From NCBI GenBank assembly GCA_947628425.1, contig CANQZV010000004.1, forward strand, positions 1-40,976: DNA of 40,976 nucleotides. Direction: 5' to 3'. This stretch comes from an uncultured Clostridia bacterium (GTDB lineage: Bacteria; Bacillota; Clostridia; TANB77; CAG-508). Made by a program: the position numbers and the translations under genes. Under the pieces are notes generated by a model. That model was not told the DNA's origin. It saw only the letters and a list, made by a program, of their open reading frames with translations, and made no database searches. Below, piece by piece: positions 34,901-40,976 of the stretch. The number at the start of each line of letters is the position of its first letter. Position 1 is the first letter of the stretch.

Positions 34901-35457
34901 TCTAAATCTACTTCTTTAAGTAGTTTTTGAATTGCTTCTGCTCCCATTTCTGCTTTAAATGAATCTTTTCCATATTTTTGAGTTGCTTCTATATATTCTT
35001 TTTCTGTTAGAATTTGGCATTTCATTAATCCTGATGTTCCTTTATCTGTAACAATATAAGATGCAAAATATATTACTTTTTCTAAATTTCTTGGTGAAAT
35101 GTCTAATATTAATGCAATTCTACTTGGTATTCCTTTGAAATACCAAATATGTGCAACAGGAGCAGCAAGTTCTATATGTCCCATTCTTTCTCTTCTTACT
35201 TTTGATTTTGTTACTTCAACTCCACATCTGTCGCATATAATGCCTTTATATCTTACTCTTTTATATTTTCCACAATGACATTCCCAATCTTTAGTTGGCC
35301 CAAATATTCTTTCACAAAATAAACCATCTTTTTCTGGCTTTAATGTTCTATAATTAATTGTTTCTGGTTTTTTTACTTCACCTTTAGACCACATTCTAAC
35401 TGTTTCATCTGATGCTAAACCAATTTTTATTTTATCAAAAATTTCTAATTCGTCCAA
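31912..35457 (-). CDS. rpoC: RNA polymerase beta' subunit
   Basis: 1181 residues. The N-terminal zinc site ([19 protein letters not shown]), the catalytic [12 protein letters not shown] loop, the second zinc site ([14 protein letters not shown]) and the trigger-loop region ([20 protein letters not shown]) are all present. It is full length for a Firmicute. The TTG start lies 7 nt after GGGGAGG. It is downstream of rpoB, but 278 bases separate the two genes, much more than usual. A terminator follows directly. Confidence 0.98.
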   Translation of the reverse strand: MDELEIFDKIKIGLASDETVRMWSKGEVKKPETINYRTLKPEKDGLFCERIFGPTKDWECHCGKYKRVRYKGIICDRCGVEVTKSKVRRERMGHIELAAPVAHIWYFKGIPSRIALILDISPRNLEKVIYFASYIVTDKGTSGLMKCQILTEKEYIEATQKYGKDSFKAEMGAEAIQKLLKEVDLDKLSAKLKKELEKATEQKKLKISKRLDTIESFRISKNRPEWMIMNVVPVIPPELRPMVQLDGGRFATSDLNDLYRRVINRNNRLKRLLELGAPEIIVRNEKRMLQESVDALIDNGRRGRPVTGAGNRPLKSLSDMLKGKQGRFRQNLLGKRVDYSGRSVIVVGPELKIYQCGLPKEMAVELFKPFVMKELVGRGIAHNIKNAKRMVERLRPEVWDILEEVIKDHPVMLNRAPTLHRLGIQAFEPVLVEGRAIKLHPLVCTAFNADFDGDQMAIHVPLSPEAQAEARFLMLSVNNLLKPQDGKPVTVPTQDMILGSYYLTMEEDGEPGEGTYFKDVDEALLAYQNGDLGLHAKIYVRMYKKIDGEEKYKKIQTTVGRIIYNEGIPQDLGFVDRSNPDNAFNLEIDFPVVKKNLGKIVAKCIDKHGLSEAAEVLDYIKETGFKYSTKGAITVSTSDVTVPATKEKILSDADKKVEDIAKQYKRGLITEKERYNATIAVWEQATKDVTKAMEDNFDDMNPIYMMAQSGARGNINQLRQIAGMRGLMANTQGKAVEIPIKSSFREGLDPLEYFISSHGGRKGLADTALRTADSGYLTRRLVDVSQDIIVRERDCGTHEGIIVKDIKDGNQTLEPLQERLLGRYVLEDIYNPTTKELIVDNNTMITEDIAEKIVEAGITEVKVRSSLCCRTKHGVCSKCYGMGLATREEVNIGEPVGIIAAQSIGEPGTQLTMRTFHEGGVAGGDITQGLPRVEELFEARKPKGLAIISEIPGKITIKEDKKKKEVIVTSKDNSKTYTIPFGSKLHVKDGEEIKEGEQITEGSVNPNEILVINGVDGVYNYLIQEVQKVYRNQGVDINDKHIEVIGRQMLKKVKIINSGETDMFPGSLVDIYEFEEKNEQAKKEGKAPAEGKRALLGITKAALATESFLSAASFQETTRVLTDAAIKGKIDPLIGLKENVIIGKLIPAGTGMSIYKNTKINTEIENTIEDAAKTIETNMVG

Positions 35458-35483
35458 TTTATTTCCTCCCCATTATTATAATT

Positions 35484-35551
35484 AATAGTGAATGGTGAAT
35501 AGCTAATGTGTTTGTAGAAAATGATTATAAATAATTTTCTCTATTCACTAT
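35484..35551. repeat. Inverted repeat with AATAGTGAAT/ATTCACTAT ends in the rpoB-rpoC gap
   Basis: AATAGTGAAT (35484-35493) and ATTCACTAT (35543-35551) flank inner pairs GAAAAT/ATTTTC. The end motif matches the repeat at 190-296, hinting at a dispersed family. Confidence 0.45.
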
Positions 35552-35700
35552 ATTTTTGATAATTATAAATAGTATTCTTTATATTATAATTCATTATAAA
35601 ACACATTTTTACAAGTAAAATATACACCGCTGTACAATTTTTTATGCTGTTTTAATTGTATTATGTATTTAGTATTTAATTATATAATTAATTATTCATT

Positions 35701-35734
35701 ACAAATTTTTGAGGAGCATTCCTCAAAAATTTGT
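35701..35734 (-). other. Perfect 15-bp hairpin right after rpoB
   Basis: ACAAATTTTTGAGGA and TCCTCAAAAATTTGT pair without mismatch around a 4-nt loop, one base from the rpoB stop. No T-run follows, so it may be an attenuator or a processing site that sets the ratio of rpoB to rpoC (inferred). Confidence 0.7.
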
Positions 35735-35735
35735 T

Positions 35736-38700
35736 TTATTTATCTTCTTCTGATAAATCTTCTTCGTCTTCAATATTATCTGCTGCTAAGTCAGAGTCAT
35801 ATAGGTTTTCATCATCATCCAATAAATCGTCTGTATCAAATAAATCATCTGATTCTTCAGTTTCTTCAAAATCTTCTTCAATATATGCATTTTCTAATTC
35901 ATCATTTTCCAAAACTGTTTCTTCTTGTAATGGTGATTTTTCTCTATCTAAATTAAAGTCTATTCCTTCATCTATATTTTCTTTTAACTCCAACTCTTTA
36001 TTATCTTCAGAATATAATTTAATATCTAGTCCCAAGCTTTGTAGCTCTTTTATTAAAACTTTAAAGCTTTCTGGAACTCCTGGTTCTGGAATATTTTCTC
36101 CTTTAACAATTGCTTCATAAGTTTTAACTCTTCCTACTACATCATCAGATTTTACAGTTAATATTTCTTGTAATGTGTGAGCAGCACCATATGCTTCTAA
36201 TGCCCAAACTTCCATTTCTCCAAAACGCTGACCTCCAAATTGTGCTTTTCCTCCAAGAGGTTGTTGTGTTACTAATGAATATGGACCTGTTGATCTAGCA
36301 TGAATTTTATCATCTACTAAATGGTGAAGTTTTAACATGTACATAATACCTACTGTAACTGGCTTGTCAAACTTTTCTCCTGTTCTACCATCATATAATT
36401 CTGTTTTTCCATCTGGTGTACGACCAACTTTTTCTAATAATTCTGTTATTTCTTTTTCTGTTGCTCCATCAAATACTGGAGTAGCAACTTTCCACCCTAA
36501 TTCACGAACAGCAGCTCCTAAATGTACTTCCAAAACTTGACCTAAGTTCATACGAGATGGAACACCTAATGGGTTTAATACAACATCTACTGGTGTACCA
36601 TCTGGTAAAAATGGCATATCTTCTTCTGGTAAAATTCTAGAAACAACACCTTTATTTCCATGACGACCAGACATTTTATCACCAACAGAAATTTTTCTTT
36701 TTTGTGCAATGTAACATCTAATTACTTGATTAACACCAGGTCCTAATTCATCTGTATTATCTCTTGTAAATACCTTTATGTCTACAATTGTTCCCGCTTC
36801 TCCATGTGGAACTCTTAAAGAAGTATCTCTTACTTCTCTAGCTTTTTCTCCAAAAATAGCTCTTAATAGTCTTTCTTCGGCTGTTAATTCTGTTTCACCT
36901 TTTGGTGTTACTTTACCAACTAAGATATCTCCTGGTCTTACTTCTGCACCTATTCTAATAACTCCATTTTCGTCTAAGTCTCTTAAACTATCTTCACCAA
37001 TGTTTGGAATATCTCTTGTAATTTCTTCAGGACCTAATTTTGTATCTCTACATTCACAATCATATTCTTCTATATGAATTGAAGTATAAACATCATCTTT
37101 TACAAGTCTTTCGCTAATTAAAACAGCATCCTCATAATTATAACCTTCCCAAGTTGCAAAAGCTATTAATACATTTCTACCTAAAGCCATTTCTCCTTTA
37201 TCCGTTGAAGGTCCATCGGCAATAACATCTCCTGCTTTTACTTTTTCTCCTTTAACAACAATTGGTCTTTGGTTAATGCATGTACCGCCATTTGTTCTCT
37301 TAAATTTACGTAATTTGTATGTCTTTAGGTCACCTTTCTTTGTTTTTAATGTAATTTCATCACCTGTTACTTTTTCTATTGTTCCATCTTCTTCTGCTAA
37401 TACCATAATTCCTGAATCTTTAGCAGCTCTATATTCCATACCAGTTCCTACCATAGGAGATTCTGTTTTTAATAATGGTACTGCTTGACGTTGCATGTTT
37501 GCTCCCATTAATGCACGGTGAGCATCATCATGCTCTAGGAAAGGTATCATTGCAGCTCCAACTGAAACTAATTGTTGTGGTGATACATCAACATAATCAA
37601 CTTCTTCTGGTGAAACTTCTGCTATTTCATCTGCAATTCTTACTTTTATTTTTTTATTTATGAACTTTCCGTTTTTATCTACTGGTTCTGATGCCTTGGC
37701 AATAACATATTTTTCTTCTACATCTGCTGACATATATTCTACAATATCAGTTAATTTATGTGTTTTTGGATCTACTTTTCTATATGGAGTTTCTATAAAT
37801 CCATATTCATTAATAATTGCAAATGAAGATATTGCAGATATTAAACCTATATTTGGTCCTTCTGGAGATTCAATTGGGCATAATCTACCATAATGAGTAA
37901 AATGAACGTCTCTTACTTCAAATCCAGCTCTTTCTCTTGAAAGTCCCCCAGGTCCTAAAGCAGAAATTCTTCTTTTATGTGTTAATTCTGATAATGGGTT
38001 TGTTTGATCCATGAATTGTGATAATTGAGAACTACCAAAGAATTCCCTAATTGAAGATGTAATTGGTTTTGTGTTTATTAATGTTTGTGGTGTAACTACA
38101 TCTAAATCTTGAATTGTCATTCTTTCACGAACAATTCTTTCAAGTCTTGTTAGACCAATTCTAAATTGATTTTGTAGTAGTTCTCCAACACATCTAACAC
38201 GTCTATTTCCTAAATGGTCAATATCATCTACTTTTCCTAATCCATGATCTAAATTAAATAAGTAATTAATTGATGCAATAATATCTTCGTTTGTAATATG
38301 TTTTGGAATTAATTCTTCCATTCTTTCTTTAATTACTTGCAATAATTTTTTACTATCAGTATTTTTTATAATATCTTTTAATACTTCGTAATTTACTTTT
38401 TCTTTAATTTTTAAATCTTTGAAATCAATATCTAGAACACTATGAATATCTACTGTTCCGTTTCCAATAATTCTTACCTTTTTATCATTTACTTTTACAT
38501 CTACAATATTAATTCCTGAATTTTGAATATCTTTTGCAACTTCCTCAGTAATAATATTATCTTTTTCTACAAAAACTTCTCCAGTTTCAGGATTTATAAT
38601 ATCGCTAAAAGCTACTTGATTTGTAATTCTTGTTGCTAATGACAATTTTTGATTAAATTTAAATCTACCAACTTTAGCTAAATCATATCTTCTAGGATTA

Positions 38701-39476
38701 AATAATAAGCCGTTAAATAAACTTCTAGCTGCTTCTGCAGTTGGTAATTCTCCTGGTCTTAGCTTTTTATAAATTTCAATAAGTGCTTCATCTTGTGATT
38801 TAACTGTATCTTTTTGTATTGTAGCCATTAATTTTGGTTCTTCTCCAAATAATTCTACCATTTGTTCATCTGTTAAAATACCAATTGCTCTTAATAGCAT
38901 TGTAACAGGTATTTTTCTTGTTCTATCTACTCTAGCATAAAATACATCATTTGCATCTGTTTCATATTCTAACCATGCTCCACGAATTGGCATAACTGTT
39001 GATGTAAATAATTTTTTTCCTGTTTTATCATATGTAAAAGCATAGTAACATCCTGGTGAACGAACTAATTGGCTAACAACAACTCTTTCTGCACCATTGA
39101 TAATAAATGTACCAGTATCTGTCATTAAAGGAAAATCACCTAAATAAATTTCTTGTTCCTTAATTTCTCCTGTTTCTTTGTTAATTAACCTTACTTTTAC
39201 ATGTAATCTTGTTGCATATGTTGCATCTCTTTCTATTGCTTCTTCAATTGAATATTTAGTTGTATCTTCCATGTAGTAATCAAAAAATTCAAGTATTAAG
39301 TTTCCAGAGTAATCCATAATAGGTGAAATATCTCTTAATACTTCGCCTAAACCTTCTTTTACAAACCACTCATAAGAGTCTTTTTGTACTTTAATAAGGT
39401 TTGGCATTTCAATACTGTTTTCTGACTTTGCAAATGTTTTACGAACACATTTCTCGTGTTTGATATCTTTTACCAA
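35736..39476 (-). CDS. rpoB: RNA polymerase beta subunit
   Basis: About 1246 residues, full length. The rifampicin region is wild type in form ([20 protein letters not shown] and [11 protein letters not shown]), followed by [12 protein letters not shown], the catalytic-side [10 protein letters not shown] and the C-terminal [20 protein letters not shown]. The last 70 or so residues are a highly acidic tail ([18 protein letters not shown]...). I prefer the TTG at 39476 (MVKDIKHEK), 8 nt after AGGGG; a GTG 9 bases upstream overlaps that site. The rplJ/rplL genes usually upstream are not here; instead the gene has its own consensus promoter and a long leader. Confidence 0.98.
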   Translation of the reverse strand: MVKDIKHEKCVRKTFAKSENSIEMPNLIKVQKDSYEWFVKEGLGEVLRDISPIMDYSGNLILEFFDYYMEDTTKYSIEEAIERDATYATRLHVKVRLINKETGEIKEQEIYLGDFPLMTDTGTFIINGAERVVVSQLVRSPGCYYAFTYDKTGKKLFTSTVMPIRGAWLEYETDANDVFYARVDRTRKIPVTMLLRAIGILTDEQMVELFGEEPKLMATIQKDTVKSQDEALIEIYKKLRPGELPTAEAARSLFNGLLFNPRRYDLAKVGRFKFNQKLSLATRITNQVAFSDIINPETGEVFVEKDNIITEEVAKDIQNSGINIVDVKVNDKKVRIIGNGTVDIHSVLDIDFKDLKIKEKVNYEVLKDIIKNTDSKKLLQVIKERMEELIPKHITNEDIIASINYLFNLDHGLGKVDDIDHLGNRRVRCVGELLQNQFRIGLTRLERIVRERMTIQDLDVVTPQTLINTKPITSSIREFFGSSQLSQFMDQTNPLSELTHKRRISALGPGGLSRERAGFEVRDVHFTHYGRLCPIESPEGPNIGLISAISSFAIINEYGFIETPYRKVDPKTHKLTDIVEYMSADVEEKYVIAKASEPVDKNGKFINKKIKVRIADEIAEVSPEEVDYVDVSPQQLVSVGAAMIPFLEHDDAHRALMGANMQRQAVPLLKTESPMVGTGMEYRAAKDSGIMVLAEEDGTIEKVTGDEITLKTKKGDLKTYKLRKFKRTNGGTCINQRPIVVKGEKVKAGDVIADGPSTDKGEMALGRNVLIAFATWEGYNYEDAVLISERLVKDDVYTSIHIEEYDCECRDTKLGPEEITRDIPNIGEDSLRDLDENGVIRIGAEVRPGDILVGKVTPKGETELTAEERLLRAIFGEKAREVRDTSLRVPHGEAGTIVDIKVFTRDNTDELGPGVNQVIRCYIAQKRKISVGDKMSGRHGNKGVVSRILPEEDMPFLPDGTPVDVVLNPLGVPSRMNLGQVLEVHLGAAVRELGWKVATPVFDGATEKEITELLEKVGRTPDGKTELYDGRTGEKFDKPVTVGIMYMLKLHHLVDDKIHARSTGPYSLVTQQPLGGKAQFGGQRFGEMEVWALEAYGAAHTLQEILTVKSDDVVGRVKTYEAIVKGENIPEPGVPESFKVLIKELQSLGLDIKLYSEDNKELELKENIDEGIDFNLDREKSPLQEETVLENDELENAYIEEDFEETEESDDLFDTDDLLDDDENLYDSDLAADNIEDEEDLSEEDK

Positions 39477-39646
39477 ACTAATCACCCCTGTTTTTTAAAT
39501 TAGCAGGTTTGAACTTGTTTTATAAAAGCCCCTCTTGGTTATAAGGTATTTATATTGTCTATATAGGCCCTGCCTTTTATTCCCGTAAGACTTTATACAC
39601 TTTCTTATAACTAATTCTTCTTTTAAAAAACATTTTAAAAGGCAAT

Positions 39647-39691
39647 AAAAAGATAGGTTGATAAACTCTCTTTTTTATCAACTTATCTTTT
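39647..39691 (-). promoter_or_regulatory. Hairpin in the rpoB leader, possible attenuator
   Basis: AAAAGATA-GGTTGATAAA pairs with TTTATCAA-C-TTATCTTTT (one mismatch) and the minus strand then runs into TTTTTATTG. A second stem (CTTTTAAAA/TTTTAAAAG) follows at about 39619-39642. The leader is about 275 nt from the predicted start. No typical L10-binding fold was recognised. Confidence 0.5.
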
Positions 39692-39760
39692 ATCTATTAA
39701 AAAAAACTTTGCGCTATTAGTTTTTTAATTTTAATCACCCTTCTCTTTTACAATAGGATA

Positions 39761-39789
39761 ATTATATATGTTTTAGTCAAAAATGTCAA
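39761..39789 (-). promoter_or_regulatory. Consensus promoter of rpoB
   Basis: TTGACA (39784-39789), a 17-nt spacer and TATAAT (39761-39766), a perfect sigma-A promoter on the minus strand; start near 39754. Confidence 0.85.
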
Positions 39790-39802
39790 TAGTTTGACTA
39801 AA
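39772..39802. promoter_or_regulatory. Inverted repeat over the rpoB -35 box
   Basis: TTTAGTCAAA and TTTGACTAAA are exact complements 11 nt apart and bracket the rpoB -35 hexamer. The right half also contains a TTGACT that could serve as the -35 box of a plus-strand promoter toward the SDR gene. The layout suggests an operator; the regulator is unknown. Confidence 0.5.
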
Positions 39803-39951
39803 TATTTTTCATGAAACTCTATTTTCCCTATACTTTTTTCTATTTTGGGATTATTAATATATTATTTGTTTATAAATGTTTTTAGTTTTTGTTATATGTA
39901 GAGTGTATTTTTTAAATCAATTTGCTTCATAATAATAATGGTGATTAACTA

Positions 39952-40756
39952 ATGGTATATAGTAAGAAAACAATTTTAATTACTGGAAGCGGTTCACGGT
40001 CTTGGCAAAGATGCTGCAATTAATTTAGCTCGTAGAGGTCATAAAGTGATTGCTACTGTATTTTATAAAAATCAGATAGATGATTTAAATAAAATTGCTG
40101 CAGAAGAGAAATTAGATTTAACTATATTTCAGCTAGATATTAGAAAAATAGAAGACAGAGAATTAATTTTAAAGTATTCTTTTGATACATTAATCTGTAA
40201 TGCTGCTATTGGTGATTCTGGATCAGTAGCTGATATTTATATTGATAGAATTAGAAATGTGTTTGAAACAAATGTATTTTCTAATTTAGAATTAATTCAA
40301 TTAGCATTATCTAAAATGATACCAAAAAATATAGGTAGAATTATTATTTTATCATCTATGGTAGGAAGAATACCATTTGCTTTTTTATCTCCTTACTGTG
40401 CTTCAAAATTTTCACTAGAATGTTTTGGTATTTGTTTATATAAAGAATTAAAAAAATTACCAAATAATAATGTAAAAATCTGCTTAATTGAACCTGGAGC
40501 TTATGCAACTGGTTTTAATAAAGAAAATAATGAAAAAAAATATACTTGGATGTATAAAAATTCTTATTTTAAAAATATAATATCTTCCATTAGAAAAAAG
40601 GAAGATATAAAATGGAACTTTTTAGAGCAAAAACCATATAATAGTATTATAAAAAAATATATACATGCAGTAGAAGATAATTACCCTAAATTTAGATATT
40701 ATGCTCCTTGGTGGCAAGCAATTGGAATACAATTCTTAAGAATTATTGGACAATAA
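39952..40756 (+). CDS. Short-chain dehydrogenase/reductase, split by a +1 frameshift
   Basis: An NAD(P)-dependent SDR oxidoreductase. From the ATG at 39952 the frame reads MVYSKKTILITGSGS, then CGG as codon 16 (39997-39999), and would end 7 codons later. Skipping the C gives GGT CTT GGC and completes the nucleotide motif TGSGSGLG, followed by KDAAINLARRGHKVIATVFY and the rest of the Rossmann fold, 267 residues in all. Further motifs are the NAA of CNAAIGDSG, the catalytic Ser in ILSSMVG and YCASK with the catalytic Tyr and Lys. Any later start in the downstream frame would lack the cofactor motif. The substrate is unknown. It is the only protein-coding gene on the plus strand that I accept and runs divergently from rpoB. 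Confidence 0.85.
39997..39999 (+). other. Putative +1 recoding site TCA-CGG-T
   Basis: An in-frame CGG at codon 16 of the SDR gene. Skipping the C gives GGT TCA GGT CTT GGC (G-S-G-L-G), which restores the dinucleotide-binding glycine motif. Confidence 0.6.
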
Positions 40757-40941
40757 AACAATTTTTGTATATTATTTTCAAAGTAGAATATACTAGAACA
40801 AAAGCTATATGATTAATACATGTTATATTTTAGAATTCTTACATGTTGTGTATTGATTCATATACTAAATTTGCAGTATTATATAAAATAACAAAAAAGT
40901 GTGTCAATGATTTTTGAAAATGTCCCAAAATTTTTTAAACA

Positions 40942-40973
40942 TTAGCCCTAAAAATTTAGTTTTTTAGGGCTAA
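40942..40973. terminator. Hairpin near the right edge
   Basis: TTAGCCCTAAAAA and TTTTTAGGGCTAA form a perfect 13-bp stem with a 6-nt loop. It is 185 bases after the SDR stop and may belong to that gene or to one beyond the window. Confidence 0.55.
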
Positions 40974-40976
40974 ATT

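Noticed and set aside
36778-37893. Plus-strand open frames inside rpoB
   Set aside because: Antisense shadows of a strongly conserved gene.
39486-39755. L10 (rplJ) leader RNA
   Set aside because: No rplJ or rplL follows, and I could not recognise the typical L10-binding fold.

Overview
The window looks like the chromosome of a very AT-rich Firmicute, most likely an uncultured gut-type member of the Clostridia. This is inferred from the base composition, AAGGAGG-type ribosome binding sites, frequent TTG and GTG starts, a Spo0E-like protein, the gdpP-rplI-dnaB order and the ymfF/ymfH peptidase pair. Nearly every gene is on the minus strand. Only an SDR oxidoreductase at the right end and a small antisense RNA at the left are on the plus strand.

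Layout from left to right. Positions 1-1350 are gene-poor and hold what looks like an undocumented type I toxin-antitoxin locus: a 33-residue hydrophobic toxin on the minus strand (607-708) facing a short plus-strand RNA (about 519-606), with a shared two-way terminator. Next come a tRNA-Gly/tRNA-Cys operon (1772-2002), a D-Ala-D-Ala carboxypeptidase and a spore-photoproduct-lyase-like radical SAM protein. Positions 4408-17002 form a type IV secretion-like locus of the Gram-positive kind. It has three VirB2-like pilins (one fused to an Ig-like ectodomain), a PrgI/VirB3-like protein, a membrane-anchored VirB4-N/TraC-like protein, the VirB4 ATPase, a VirB6-like channel protein with repetitive tails, two VirB8/NTF2-like proteins and a lysozyme-NlpC/P60 wall hydrolase. 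No relaxase, VirD4 or integrase is present. Positions 17358-24463 carry a Spo0E-like protein, the ymfH and ymfF M16 peptidases separated by a structured repeat, rpsU, ftsH and tilS. Positions 24681-26915 encode a protein made of LRV (HEAT-like) repeats. Then follow dnaB, rplI, a HEPN/MNT pair, gdpP (c-di-AMP phosphodiesterase), rpoC and rpoB.

The most striking observation concerns recoding. Three unrelated genes (the lysozyme-NlpC hydrolase, prgI and the SDR) are each split by a +1 frameshift, and each break lies exactly at an in-frame CGG codon. In all three, skipping the C after a codon ending in A gives a GGN glycine codon and restores a family-typical protein (GCA-C-GGA, TCA-C-GGT, AGA-C-GGT). 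Scanning by eye, I found no other in-frame CGG in the native genes, including rpoB, rpoC, ftsH and dnaB. The only other two are in the atypical LRV gene. This suggests that CGG is an unassigned or starved codon at which ribosomes shift +1, or that a dedicated tRNA reads CGGN as four bases. Systematic sequence error is the main alternative.

Other points of interest: a perfect promoter that places the tilS start codon at the transcription start (leaderless), a consensus rpoB promoter wrapped in an inverted repeat with a long structured leader, a perfect 15-bp hairpin between rpoB and rpoC, and loss of the expected catalytic cysteine in the SPL-like protein.
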